A stretch of DNA of 64,000 bases, taken from NCBI GenBank assembly GCA_020024755.1, contig JAHHTH010000001.1:186001-250000 (forward strand). Direction: 5' to 3'. The notes under the pieces are model-generated. The model ran no database searches. It was not told the origin of the DNA and saw only the letters and a list, made by a program, of their open reading frames with translations. How positions within the stretch are numbered: position 1 is the first letter of the stretch; every line of letters begins with the position of its first letter. This document shows, piece by piece, positions 35,054 to 46,568 of the stretch. The position numbers and the translations under genes are program-made. The stretch comes from Mycoplasmataceae bacterium (GTDB lineage: Bacteria > Bacillota_I > Bacilli_A > Mycoplasmatales > Mycoplasmoidaceae).

Positions 35054-36826
35054 TTATTCCTTAAATTCATTGAATAATGAGGCTAATTTGTTAGAAATAA
35101 TAGTTAATTCATTTGTGCCAAGTCTAGGTAGTCTAATTTTATACTTTTGTTTTTTATCTGGAACATACATCTTAATAACTGTATTAGATGTATTCTTTAA
35201 TTGTTCTTTAGTCATATCCTTAGTGTCAAAACTTAGAATCATGCTATATGGAATCTTTGTGAAGGTTTCACCACTTGGTGAGTTATCAATAATAACAAAG
35301 GCTAGATTAAATCTTCTAGCATGTTTAATAAGTTCTACAATCTTATTAAACATATCTTTATCTTTCTTTAAAATTAAATCCATATTATCAATAACAATTA
35401 CTTTAAATTTGATATATTGTTCTACACCTAACTTATTTAATTCACTTATTGATTGTACGTGGTGTTTCTTTAATAATTGATCAGCAATCTTAATATCTTC
35501 AATTAAGTAGTTAAAGTATTTTTTAAAGTTAGTATAATCATCAACTTTCGACTTTATAGTATTTTGACAAATTAGAACTTTTTCTTTAACTTCAATTGGA
35601 CTTAAACAAGCAATTTGTAATTTATCCTTTTTATAATTGATTGATAGATATGATATTAAGGCATTGATATAACTATAAACAAATTCTGGATTATTATCAG
35701 AGCTAATACCGATGATGTTATTAATTAAAAGATTAATAATAATTGGCTGGTGATTTTCAGTTAAACATAATGAACAATCATATTCTTTAGTAGCATTAGT
35801 CGACATATATGTGATTAGTGTTGAACTAACTTGCTTAGCATATTTATCGATTTTAATTAAAACTGAAGTGTCAATTCAAGATAATTTGTAATTAATATCA
35901 TTAAGAATAGAACTAATGTTTCCTTTAATCTTTTCAAACTCTTTCGCTTGTGCAGCATCAATATTAAATTTAAGTGTTAGTGTAGTATCATCTTCTTCTA
36001 CGTGGATATCACTAAAGTTTAATTTGTTATCATCTAAGTATTTTTCTAATGCAATTCTAATTGATCTTGCATTAATATCATTTTTTACATATGAATCTTT
36101 TAAACTAAAGTTTGATTGCTTGTTGGTTGATATAATTGATTCATTCTTTTCTAAATCTTTATCACCTTTAATTTGATTAAGCACAAACTGTTTAGTTTCA
36201 CTCATGTTATCATCTTTATTTGTCTTAATCAATAATTTCTTCAATACTTCTTTTCTTTGCTTAGGAAAGAAAGCAAAGAAAGTAGCAATAAGTGCTATTA
36301 GAGCAAGGATCACAATGAACACTCCAGAGATAGAACTTAAGATAGCACCTATAATACCACCATCAATATAATTTGCTTGCCCAAAATATCAGAAGTTAGA
36401 GAAGTCTCAATATTGTTTTGTTCATATTTCTTCTACATATGCTTTGATAGTGAATTGATTTGGATGACTTAGTAGTTGAATACCACCTAATAGCATCGAT
36501 AGCAATGCAGTAATTATCAAGCTAAAAAAGAAATATCGTTTTGAATATAATGGCTTCTTCTTTACATCAAAGGTTTTGATTGCAAAGAAGAAAATAACAT
36601 ATCCATATAAAAAGTATTTTGCTCAACCAAAAATAAATTCAAAAAAGACAGAATCAAAGAATTGTCCAATATAAGGAATTCTAAATACACTTAGTAAAGT
36701 AATGATTAAGCATAAAGCATAAAGTACTCTAAGTATGGTTTTCTTAGTTTGTTTTTTCTTATCTACACTAACAGCTTCAGCAACTGACACTTCAGGCTGA
36801 GATTTATTCTTATTCTTGTTTAGCAT
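35054..36826 (-). CDS. FtsK/SpoIIIE-like protein lacking the ATPase motifs
   Basis: 590 aa. N-terminal membrane helices (ILRVLYALCLIITLLSVF, RYFFFSLIITALLSMLL, GVFIVILALIALIATFFAFF) and a C-terminal half that follows the FtsK motor in order. Where FtsK has Walker A GxTGSGKS this protein reads GISSDNNPEF; the following ALISYLSINY and SPIEVKE match the FtsK helix and DPK strand. The Walker B counterpart is KVIVIDNMDLI, Asp kept but Glu lost. The gamma DNA-reading domain is missing. It therefore probably cannot pump DNA and may be structural, at the division site. ATG 36826 is chosen for AAGGATG upstream; it overlaps the RNase J-like gene by 17 bases. Confidence 0.7.
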
Positions 36827-38522
36827 TGTTTTCATCCTTAGTATCTACAATTGTAGGTAATACTACAGGACGTTTGTGCATATGTTTATCAAATAACTTA
36901 GTAACTGATTTTTTAATAGCAATCTTTGTTTCTTTCAAGTCAATTGTTTCTTTATTTTTATAAACAAAATATGAATAAATGTTCTTATTAATTTCTGCTT
37001 TGATTTCTTCAAATAGTTTTAATGCAACTCCATCTGAGTGATTGAATAAACCATAATCAAATACATCTACTTTAGAAATAACTTGTCCTTTGGCATTTAA
37101 AACAAATGAAATTGAAACTGATCCAGCATCAGCCATTTGATTTCTTTCATATAAAACAGATTCTGAAATATCAGTACTTCCGTAAGCTGACATTTGTACT
37201 CTTTCACATGGTACAGTTTCTTTAGTTGAAATTAATTCACCATTATCAAATTCTGCTACTTCACCATTAGCAAGAACAATAACTTGATCTTTTCTTAATC
37301 ATGTCTCATTAATAACATTTTGATATTGAATAAATGATTTATATAATCCACCTACTGGAATAATATATTTAGGTTGAATTAATGAAGCTGTGAATTTGTG
37401 ATCTTCATTTGATGGTTCAAGAGGAAGGATAGTTTTAGGACTAACAATTGTTTTAATGTCTAAAACTGCAATTCTGTCTAATAATTTTGCAGCTTGCCCT
37501 TCATAACCAGCAACTAGTTTAGTACCTAATACAAAAGTATCTGTTGGTTCAAATTTAACCATATCATCTTCACCATCAATAATTTTGTGAATTCTATTAA
37601 ATAATTTTTCTGGTTCACCTGTTACCACAATGATTGCATTTGGAGAATTGTGTAATTCACTTAATGGAATTGACATTAATCCTTTAGTACTAAATAATCC
37701 AGATTTTACTGTAGCTTGGAAAGTATTAATAAATGTTCTTGAGTAAATAATAAAGTTCTTTTGATAACGTTTTGCAGCTTGAGCTAAACTAAATACACTA
37801 TATGCATCATTATCATGAATAGCAACTATAATTCTTCCAGCAGTGTTAGAAACAATTCTATTATAAAAATCAGTATTCTTATGTTGTGGTGAAGTAAATC
37901 CTAATGATTTATCAACAATACCTGTAGCAGTTATCATTAATAATACTGGTAAACCTTTTGTGATATCTCTTACATTAGCAAGTTGACTATAGAATGCTTT
38001 GGTTTGGTCAGATGCAAGAATGTAATTGTCTAAATACACAACACATCCTTCAGGTGATTTAAATACAAAACCTAAAGATCCTGGCATAGAGTTAGCAATT
38101 CTAAAACCAACTATCACTTGTCCGTTATCTAACACTAAGTCTCTCATTGGGTTGCAGATGATATATTCAACTTCTCTTCTATTTTCCATATTTCTAAATC
38201 TGTTGTTTAGAAATGTTTCGATAATTGTCTTTCCAACTTCACTAGTAATGATTGGAATATCAGGTGAGATTTTAGTAAAAATTAAATCTAAAGAACCCAT
38301 ATTAGACATTGTAGGTGTTCCAATAATAACACCAGCAATTCTTTCACGGTTATTAACTAAATATGTAATATCTGGAACAATCTTACTTACCCCAAAAGAT
38401 TCAATGATTGGGTTTTCACATCCACAGTTAATAATGTAAATTACATCATTAATTTCTAATACATAACAATGTCTTGCTCTCTCATCTAAACCACTAATAG
38501 CAAAAAACTTAATATTTTGCAT
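36810..38522 (-). CDS. RNase J-like protein with degenerate active site
   Basis: 570 aa, matching RNase J length and domain order (metallo-beta-lactamase, beta-CASP, C-terminal domain). Family landmarks: the start KFFAISGLDERARHCYV, PDITYLVNNRERIAGVI, the beta-CASP region, and QPKYIIPVGGLYKSF. But the zinc motif HxHxDH is replaced by GTPTMSNM, the later HxSGH by EPSNED, and the PVHGE His by Gly. Catalysis is therefore very unlikely. It may be a non-catalytic partner of an active RNase J elsewhere, as RNase J2 partners J1. GGAGG precedes the ATG. A complete RNase J gene should exist outside this window. Confidence 0.75.
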
Positions 38523-38638
38523 TTTAACCTCCAGTTTATATATCAACTATATTTTCTATTATTGTATATAGTTAAGTCTAAGACTCATTAAAATAATTTT
38601 AATATATTTTAATAAATATTGTACAATAATCTTGTGAT

Positions 38639-38712
38639 GCAGGTGTAGTTCAATGGTAGAACGCAACCTTGCCAAGGTCGAGACGTGGGTTCGATTCCCA
38701 TCACCTGCTCCA
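38639..38712 (+). tRNA. tRNA-Gly(GCC)
   Basis: Full cloverleaf: acceptor GCAGGTG/CACCTGC, D-arm with TAGTTCAATGGTA, anticodon GCC at 38671-38673 in CTTGCCA, T-arm GTGGG-TTCGATT-CCCAT, and encoded CCA at 38710-38712. TACAAT (38622-38627) is the likely -10. Confidence 0.96.
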
Positions 38713-38722
38713 TTAAAAATAG

Positions 38723-38755
38723 ATGCTTCTAGTTTTTAGCTAGAAGCATTTTTAT
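38723..38755 (+). terminator. tRNA-Gly terminator
   Basis: ATGCTTCTAG (38723-38732) and CTAGAAGCAT (38740-38749) form a perfect 10-bp stem followed by TTTTTATTT. Confidence 0.85.
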
Positions 38756-38770
38756 TTAGCTCTATACAGT

Positions 38771-38804
38771 AAAAATAAACAACCGAACATGGTTGTTTAT
38801 TTTT
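38771..38804. terminator. Bidirectional hairpin terminator
   Basis: Perfect 14-bp stem 38771-38784 / 38791-38804 (AAAAATAAACAACC and complement), with U-tails possible on both sides. Main client is the minus-strand 394-aa gene that ends at 38823. Confidence 0.85.
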
Positions 38805-38822
38805 ATCAATATATTTTAGAAA

Positions 38823-40007
38823 TTAAGCTTTTGGTGTTAAATTCATAGTTTGACCAATTTGAATTTGATCTGGGATTTTATTTGGATCATTATAATTTAT
38901 TGTAACTGTACCAGTTGATGAATCAGTTGTTACATCTTTAACACTATCTTTTCAGCCTTGACTAGATTTACCAAAGATGTCATTGAATTCAGTATCATTT
39001 GGAGTAATTGTTGGTTTTGCAAAAGCATTATCATATTGAGTCTTATCAAGTACATTATCTATTGCAAAAGCTGGTTTTTCATTTGGAACTAAAGCTACTG
39101 CACCATTTAATGATAATGATGGAACTAAGAATGTAGTTGATAGATCTACATTTACTTTTGCGCCACTACGAGTTTTTAAGAATAAAGCAACTGCTTCATT
39201 AGATTTTGCATTTAAAGAACTTTCTAATTTTCCAAAGAATGAACCTAAATCAACTTTATAAGAAATTAAGTAAGCTAGGTTTTCGTATTCTTGATTTACT
39301 TCTTTAATTTGATCAAATATACCTTTGTCATCTTTGTCAAATAAATCATCTACATCTTTATTCTTATCTCAAGGTTCATTTCAATCATCACCTAAGTAAA
39401 TTTCAGCAATATCTTCTAGATCTATTTCACCATTAGCAGTTTTGTTATCATGATTAAAATGAACAAGTTTTTTAGTTAAGTTAATAATGTCAGCTTTAGA
39501 CATTAATTCAAATTCTGGTTTTCAATCGTTAATAATTACTTTTTTGATTGATTCCTTACCATTAATTTCTTGTTCAACCCTAACTTCAAGTTTAAAAGTA
39601 CCATCAGAGTTTTTGCTTAAAACTTTAACTCCTCTATTACCATCATCAAGATCATGGTCAATTTCAATTTCATTTCTTCCTTTTTCTTGTTCAAAGGCAG
39701 CATAGAATTTACTTAATGCTTTATCAAAGTCTTCTTGTAATTGATCCACAGATAATTTATCTAAGTATTCATTTTTGATGTTAATTGCATCACTGTTCAT
39801 GTCTGCACTTCATTGATTTACTTCTTTCTTTGAACCATCAGCTGCAAATGTAGTAACAGTTTCTTTTACTTGGAATGATCTAGTTGATACTTTATAGTAA
39901 CTACTACTTGCATGAGATAATCCAAGTCCTAACCCTAAACCAAGAGCTAAAGCTACTACACCAGTACCTACACCGACACCAGTTCAAATTTTTGCCTTTT
40001 TAGTCAT
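38823..40007 (-). CDS. Membrane-anchored surface protein, 394 aa
   Basis: An N-terminal Gly/Leu-rich helix (GVGVGTGVVALALGLGLGLG) anchors an acidic outer domain. No Cys follows, so it is not a lipoprotein. The body has charged helical parts (NSDAINIKNEYLDKLSVDQL) and a beta C-terminus ending QIQIGQTMNLTPKA. Family not recognised. AAGGAG precedes the ATG, and the -10 is embedded in a palindrome (40037-40054). Monocistronic with a strong terminator. Confidence 0.8.
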
Positions 40008-40036
40008 GTTATTATTCTCCTTAATATCCTATCATA

Positions 40037-40054
40037 TTCCATTATACAATGGAA
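40037..40054 (-). promoter_or_regulatory. Palindrome overlapping a -10 box
   Basis: TTCCATT-ATAC-AATGGAA has 7-bp arms; TATAAT is read on the minus strand at 40041-40046, in front of the 394-aa surface gene. A repressor bound here would block the promoter. Confidence 0.45.
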
Positions 40055-40132
40055 TTCAACCTTATGGAAAACAAAATACAATCAAAATATGTCCTTAATA
40101 ACCTTCTAAAATTCTTAATAATACAACTTATA

Positions 40133-40166
40133 AATAAAAATCAGCAATCCGAAGATCGCTGATTTT
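40133..40166 (-). terminator. Terminator with UUCG tetraloop
   Basis: On the minus strand a 13-bp stem with one G-U pair (AAAATCAGCGATC and its partner) is closed by TTCG and followed by TTTTTATTTA. Confidence 0.85.
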
Positions 40167-40422
40167 GGTGCTCTTTAACAAGAGATTCTTGATATAGAAT
40201 CTTATATTCTGTGGTACCCATACAGTCGTATCAGTAGAACTAATACATGATGTTAACTAGAAGTTATTTTGTTTTATGCTTAAATTTAAATTTGAGATAA
40301 AAGTTATAAATTTTAAAATATTGAAGTAATTAATAGCAACAATAACAATAATAAACAATAATAAGGCAATAACAGTACTAATAATTAATAATGATTAAAA
40401 TCTAAACTTCAAATTAACAACA
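40133..40422 (-). ncRNA. Candidate small RNA in the 487-base gap
   Basis: The minus strand holds TTGTTT (40453-40458), an 18-base spacer, TATAAT (40429-40434), about 290 nt without a credible frame, and a strong terminator with a UUCG loop. The 3' half folds: GATTCT/AGAATC (40184-40201), CTCTT/AAGAG (40171-40184), CTGT/ACAG (40209-40225). The 5' half is AT-rich and shows no structure I can support. It ends upstream of the surface gene at 40007. No riboswitch or known RNA consensus recognised. Confidence 0.45.
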
Positions 40423-40494
40423 TTAATTATTATATACTTGTTTACAATAAATAAACAACTTTTTTATAAATTTTTTAAATTTATCATTTTTAGT

Positions 40495-41397
40495 TTACTT
40501 TTTAAATTCTAAATCATCTACTAAATTGTTTGATAAACCTCATTCATTGATTAAATGAAGTGCTAAATAGTAGTAGTGATCATTCATCAATTTATCACTA
40601 TGTGTGTCTACTCCAATATTGATTTTAACTTTTGTACCAGCTGCATGTTGTCAGAATTGGTAGTGTGGATATCCTAGTTTTCTTCTTTCAGTAGTTAAGA
40701 ATTTAGTTTGTAAGTCATTTGTAATCTTTAAATCTTTAATCTTATCTCAATCTGATAGTTCCTTGATGTCATAGGCTTTCTTGATTGCATCTATATCATA
40801 CTTAGCAGCAAGACCATTTAAATTAAATTCAATCGGTGTGTCATATTTAATTGACATATCAACAATATCTTTTGCAAAACCATCTAGTTCATCACATCAT
40901 TCATCAAATTGTCTAACAATTAAGTCTGGATGATTGAATGCACTAAACAAATTTGAAGCTAATGCATAATCAGCAATACTTAAATAATCACTAATCATCT
41001 TTTTCTTATCTTTTACAGTATTTCATTCAAATCATTGATAGTAACAAGATTTAGCAAAGTGATTACCAAAAATTAAATAATCAATATCTTCTCTTTCAAA
41101 ATATCCTTTTACTAGAGTTTCAGTTTCATCATTATAGTATTCACATTCTAAACCAAAGAATATTTGAATTTCGTTTTTATATTTTTCTTTTAAGTGATTG
41201 ATGTCAAAGATTAGTTGTTCAAATTCTCTTGCATTTGGTTTACGAGAAGGTTGATGAGGCAATGGCATATGTTCACTAATTCCAAACTTAGTGTAACCAT
41301 TTTTAATTGCACTCTTTATTAATGTTTCAGGATCATTTGTTGAATGCCCACAATAATATGTATGAGCATGATAGTTTGTTTTAACATTCTTTGACAT
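40495..41397 (-). CDS. PHP-family phosphatase (histidinol-phosphatase type)
   Basis: 300 aa. The first metal motif NYHAHTYYCGHS (HxH) lies at residues 8-19; later metal ligands are suggested by FGLECEYY, the GNHF block and FNHPDLI, with GVDTHSD near the C-terminus. This matches the HisK-like PHP hydrolases, which cleave phosphate esters with a trinuclear metal centre. Histidine synthesis is not expected in a mollicute, so the true substrate is probably a different phosphate ester. It follows the Fe-alcohol dehydrogenase gene by 19 bases. Confidence 0.88.
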
Positions 41398-41416
41398 ATC
41401 TCAATACCACCATCTA

Positions 41417-42577
41417 TTATTTATTCTTTAATTCTAATAGGATTTCATTATACATATTAGTAGCTTCAGGTGTTAATTTATTTTTTGAAGTAAATTTGAT
41501 ATGTTCTAATAATTTATTTTCATCAAATGTTTTATTAGTATCAAATTCATTTCAAGATAGAGGTAGATTTAATAATTTAACAAATGATTCAATTGCTGAA
41601 ACAAATTCATCAATTGAGTTAACTCCAAATAATTCTTTACCTGCTCTTAAAGCTTTTTCTTTATATGTGTTACTATATTTTGATTTTATTTTAATTAGTG
41701 TTGGGAATATAAATGCTAAACCAGCTCCATGAGTAACATCATAAATACCACTTAATGCATGTTCAATAACATGAGCATTTCAATCTTCTTGTTTGTTATT
41801 AAAAGTAGATAATGAGTTTAATGCCATTGATGCAGTTCACGAAATATTTTCACGCACTTCATAGTTATCTTCTCCATTAAATAATTTTGATCCATACTCA
41901 TAAATGTTTTTAGCATTCATTAATAAATACTTATTGGTTCATTCAAAAGTTTCTGCACCTAAATATTGATCTAAACAATGGCTAAAACAATCAAATATAC
42001 CAGAAGCTAATTGTCATTTAGATAAGGTTTGTGTATATGTTGGATCAATGAAACAAACTCTAGGTGTAGCAAATATATTGTTAACTACATACTTAATATT
42101 TAATTGTTCATTAGTAATAACAGAGCCTTCGTTATTTTCACTAGCAGTACCTGCAATAGTAATGATTGAAAATATATCAATAGGTCTTTCTTTTGTTTTA
42201 GTTGGATCTAAAACATATTCTCATGAGTTTGAATATACATCAGTAACGCTTACAGCTGCAATAACTTTAGCTGCATCAATAACACTTCCACCACCTACTG
42301 CAAGTATTAAATCCACTTTATTTTGCTTACATAGAGCAATTGCTTTATCTAATTCACAAGTTTTAGGATTAGGAGTAATTTCTAAGCATTCAATAATATT
42401 TACACCTAAATCATTAGTTATCCCGATTAATTCATTATAAATACCATTTTTCTTAATACTAGACTTTCCAGATAGTAATAAAATGTTTTTGTATTGTTTT
42501 CTTTTAATTTCACTAGGAAGTTTAGTAATACATCCTTTTCCAAAGTAATATTTAGGTTCTAATCTAAATCTAATCAT
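41417..42577 (-). CDS. Iron-containing alcohol dehydrogenase
   Basis: 386 aa, normal for group III alcohol/butanol dehydrogenases that reduce aldehydes with NAD(P)H. The dinucleotide motif GGGSVIDAAK is intact. Metal ligands are in GIFDCFSHCLD (Asp, His), NAHVIEHALSG (His) and YDVTHGAGLA (His). The start is MIRFRLEPK with GGAGG four bases upstream. It precedes the PHP phosphatase in a two-gene unit. Physiological substrate unclear. Confidence 0.93.
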
Positions 42578-42642
42578 GTAGCCTCCAAAATTAACGTACA
42601 CTATTATCTTAATATAATATATGAAATAACTTTAAATAAAGT

Positions 42643-42655
42643 TACAATAATGATA
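42643..42655 (+). promoter_or_regulatory. -10 box of a leaderless gene
   Basis: TACAAT (42643-42648) lies six bases from the ATG at 42655 with no SD. Confidence 0.5.
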
Positions 42656-43110
42656 TGGAAACGAAATTATTTAACTTTGTTTGTCTAGGTAATATTTGTA
42701 GATCACCAATGGCAGAATTTGTATGTAAAGATATACTTAATAAGCATCATATTAAAAACATTGAAGTAACTAGTTCAGGTACTGCTGGATATCATGATGG
42801 CGAAGATATGCACTCTGGAACTAAAACTCTATTATCAAGCAAACACATTGATTGTAATGGGTTTGTTTCAAAAAGAATCACTAAGCAATTATTTGATAAT
42901 TCAAGTTTTGTTATTGTAATGGATAATTCAAATTATCAAAATGTAATTAACATGTTTGGTTCTCATCCTAAAATTATCAAAATGTGTGATTATTGTGATT
43001 TAGGTTATAACCAAGTTCCAGATCCTTGATATACTGGAAATTTTGAAGAAGTATATGAGATTCTAAATAATGCGATAACAAATTTTCTAATTGATAAAAA
43101 AATAATATAA
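42655..43110 (+). CDS. Low-molecular-weight protein-tyrosine phosphatase family protein
   Basis: 151 aa. The P-loop CLGNICRSP near residue 10 gives the nucleophile Cys and Arg of the CX5R signature, and DPWYTG near residue 124 gives the general-acid Asp. Length and motif spacing fit active LMW-PTP, which dephosphorylates Tyr-phosphoproteins; an arsenate-reductase role is less likely given the DPWY motif. Trp in DPW is encoded by TGA. Probably leaderless. Confidence 0.93.
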
Positions 43111-43113
43111 CAA

Positions 43114-45294
43114 TTATCAATCAGTTGAATCACCTCTATGATTTTTGCGTTTTCTTATAACTATAATATAAATTAAAACAAATACTCCAATTGCTAATAT
43201 AAGTGCAAGTATACCAATTAATAAATACATTAATCAACCATTAGAATCTGCATTAACAGGATTAATAGTAAGATTTGGAAAAGCTATACCGTCATCTACA
43301 GGACCAATATTAAGTTTTTTAATAGTAACTGATTCATCATCATTAAATACTATTACAGCACTATTAAAATCACTTGGTTCAAAACATCTACCTTTATCAT
43401 GAAAAGGAATAAAAGTATCAGGGATATTATTACTTAATTGATTTAATTGTTCACATATAATTTTCTTAATTGCTAAATCTCTTTCATCTGTTGGAAGTTT
43501 TTCAATAGATTTTAATGATGCTGCTATATTATCTTTGATTGGCCCTTGAAATTCACTATATGAAGGAGTAGGTTTTAATTGAATAGAAAAGTTAATAGGG
43601 ATATCATCTTTTCCAATTCCATCAATAATTCATTGATCAAATGTAACTGTAGCTTCAGTTTTAGGAGTTAAAGAGTTTGGATAACTTAAACTTGCAATTT
43701 CAGATTTTATAGCACGAGTATTATAACCATTTAATGAGTAGTTGCTTAGTAAAAAATTATTAACTGAAGGATCAATAATTGCTAAATTAATTCAATCTAA
43801 TAATTGCTTTTGTTTTAAGTGATAATTTGCACTAGTATATCAATCGATTGCAAAGCCCTTATCCATTGGAAATATAGTATTAAATTGTCATTCACCTGCT
43901 ACTAATCCATTTTGTACAATATTTTGTTTTAAAGTAGTAGTTGAAGTTTGGTTAATTAAAAAACCAGTTAGAGTAAATTCTTGTCGATTATCTAATCCAT
44001 CTCCTGTACTTAATAAACCATTTGTGTTGTTATAAAATTTCTTCAACCCTATTCTAATAAAAATCTCACCTGAATTAGGTTCTTCTCTACGATTAGAAAC
44101 TAAGATATCATCTTCTACTAATTTAGGATAATTAGAGAAGAATAATTGTGGATTACTAATAATATATTTCTTAAGATCATTTTCTGTAAATTGTTTAACT
44201 CATTTACTGCCAAAAGATTTCTTTAAATCAATAGAACCACCAAGTACCTTTGTTGGTTTTCTATCTTTAAATCCTCTTAATGCAATTGGTCCTAATGGTA
44301 ACTCACTTACTTTCTTTCCATTTGTTCACGCTTTATTATTAATTACTTTAAAACTAATTGTTCCTTCACCAATTAAATCATTAGGATTTGTAATATTTGT
44401 AATGACAATATCTTGTGGATCTAAAACAGTTCCTGCTTCTAAATTAATAACTAGATTAGCGTTGATGATTGATTGCTTTAGTGTTAAATTATCATAACTT
44501 ACATCTGATGCAAAAAGGTTTTGCACATCTGGTAAAAAAGTAATAGTTGTATCAAATGAAGTGTTTAAGCCATACTTTTGATAACCAGTAAATGTAATGG
44601 TTTTATTTAATGTTGTTGATTCTGTATAAACATCAGTTAAATTTAAATCAAATGAAAGACTTCCAGCTACACTTGTGTCTAAATTATTTATAGTAGCTTT
44701 GCTTGTAAAATCATAATCAGTTGGTAGATTAGTAAAAATATTAGCTTGTTTATTTTTAATAATATCCATTAGTTCTGATTCGTTAACTAAGTTATTGGGT
44801 TTAGTATTATCTCCATAATCAAATGTAGTGTTCTGAAGTGTTGTTACTTTATCTGTAAATCCATTAATATATAATGTAAATTCTTTTTGACTTGGAATAG
44901 CATTTTTCAAATTAAAAGGAACTTCTAGTAATCCATTTCATACATGTTTATTTAAATTAATTATTTCAATGTCACTTGAAGTAATTGCATCTGGTGCTTG
45001 ATCAAAAATAAAATCTTTATTTGTAATAATTGCATTAATTACATAGTTATTATCAATTAAAGGACTATCCAATGATGGAACATCAGTTACACCTGGTCAT
45101 AATTGATTGAAACTAAATCTTCCATTATTTTTAACTTGAGTTTCTGTAGCTAGTGTACTTGATCATTTTATTGATTTAGAAGATATGATATTTTTATTAA
45201 CAATAGATGTAGAAAGAATAGTAGCACTAAATATAGAGCTAACTGTGATTGCTGATAAAATTATTTTTAATCATTTAGTCTTTTTCTTGTTCAT
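43114..45294 (-). CDS. Large surface protein with N- and C-terminal membrane segments, 726 aa
   Basis: An N-terminal hydrophobic segment (WLKIILSAITVSSIFSATIL) leads into an extracellular beta-rich body with repeated IIxNxxDxxI elements and paired DIVITNITNPND-like units. Near the end a strong helix (WLMYLLIGILALILAIGVFV) is followed by RKRKNHRGDSTDW. It would display about 640 residues outside. No family recognised. TGA codons read as Trp. It converges with the phosphatase gene with three bases between stops. No clear SD. Confidence 0.8.
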
Positions 45295-45419
45295 AAGTTT
45301 TTATTTAACTTAACACCTTACAACTATTATTTATTAATATTAGTATACATTTTTTATTTACCTTAATGATAACTATATATTGTACAGTGTCATAATAGTT
45401 TATAATTTATGTATAAATT

Positions 45420-46088
45420 ATGAGTGCTCTTTTTTATAGAAAAAATAAAAATTTTATTAATAATTCATATACACAATGAGTAACAAATGCTCTAAATGTT
45501 TCTACTATCAGCAAATGAAATGTGAAGAAAACCATGAAGTTTTATGAAAAAGAATTTGAAGAATGATATCTTTGATATCGTTTTAATTTAGTGTATGAAT
45601 GATTTAATGATAATAGAGATGATTCTGATCTAGACTTTTTAGGCAGACTGAAATCTATAATCAAAAATTTAAATTTACAGGAATTTCTTAATTGCGATGA
45701 GCAAAACTATTTATTGCAACTAAGTTCACAAAACTTTACAAAAGTAAGAAATATTAAATCATTATTAATTGATTTTGAACCACTTGAAGATGAACTTGCT
45801 TATTTCCATTATAGACATCTAAAAATGTCTTCAAATAACTTTAAATGAAATGATTCTGATTTCTATATCACCAACAAAAGAATTGTAGTTATTTTTAGAA
45901 ATGAATCTATGAGTTTATATTTTGATAATATAAATAATTTAGACTATTTTGATAAACACTTTGATATTAATTATATGAATAAGATTTATCACTTCTATTG
46001 AAATGAACCTAAGTTAATTCAAATTTCAATTGATAGAGTATTTAAGATGATAAAAAAGGACAATAAAATTAATGGTCATGATAACTAA
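45420..46088 (+). CDS. Hypothetical protein rich in UGA-coded Trp, 222 aa
   Basis: One frame from ATG to TAA with seven in-frame TGA, all read as Trp, so it is invisible under the standard code. No signal or membrane segment. Residues about 150-185 (FYITNKRIVVIF, SMSLYFDNINNLDY) resemble the strand pattern of small bacterial PH-like domains, a weak match. TATAAT at 45401-45406 is 13 bases before the ATG and there is no SD. Function unknown. Confidence 0.65.
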
Positions 46089-46118
46089 ATAATCATAAAA
46101 AAATTTAGCTTTAAATAA

Positions 46119-46568
46119 TTATTTCTTATGACTTGAAATTTTTCTTAAATTTCGTGGTGATTTATAATAAATAAATTGAAGATTAGGATTACGAGATAAA
46201 TATGCATCTTTAAGCATCATTTCATACTTTCAATCTTCTTTATTTCTATACCCTCTTACAATTACATTTGTATCTAATTTATTCATATAGTCTGCAGTAA
46301 GACCTTTATTTACTAAAATACAAACTCTACTGAAGTCACAATTTCTAGATTTAAGATCTTTATAAACATCACCTGCAACATAGTCTAAATTTGTAATTGG
46401 TTTATCAGGATTTTGAGCAACTACAACGTAGATTTGATCAAAGTCTTTTAAAGCTTCTTGAATTATTCAAACATGCCCATCGTGAAGAGGATTAAACGTT
46501 CCAACAAATGCTGCTTTTCTTACATTAGAGATTTTATTACTGTAATTAATTTTTCTGGTGATTCCCAT
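46119..46568 (-). CDS. coaD: Phosphopantetheine adenylyltransferase
   Basis: 149 aa. It joins ATP and 4'-phosphopantetheine to dephospho-CoA, the fourth step of CoA synthesis. The nucleotidyltransferase motif GTFNPLHDGH (HxGH) lies near residue 24, and VRGYRNKEDWKYE matches the family's VRG(L/I)R..DFEYE. The C-terminal ISS motif is present, but the protein stops soon after, about ten residues shorter than usual. Its ATG lies inside the 3' end of the upstream hydrolase-like gene (49-base overlap). NadD was considered; the VRG-R motif favours CoaD. Confidence 0.88.

Noticed and set aside
40100..40220. Small minus-strand reading frame starting MGTTEYK
   Set aside because: It runs through the strong UUCG terminator, lacks a start signal and has no coding bias.
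40184..40230. Riboswitch in the 40.2-kb gap
   Set aside because: I found no match to purine, TPP, SAM, preQ1 or T-box consensus, and the RNA ends in a terminator well before the next gene.
45420..45440. CIRCE operator (GAGTGCT half-site)
   Set aside because: The bases are the first codons of a gene and no TTAGCACTC partner is found; no CIRCE was seen elsewhere in the window.
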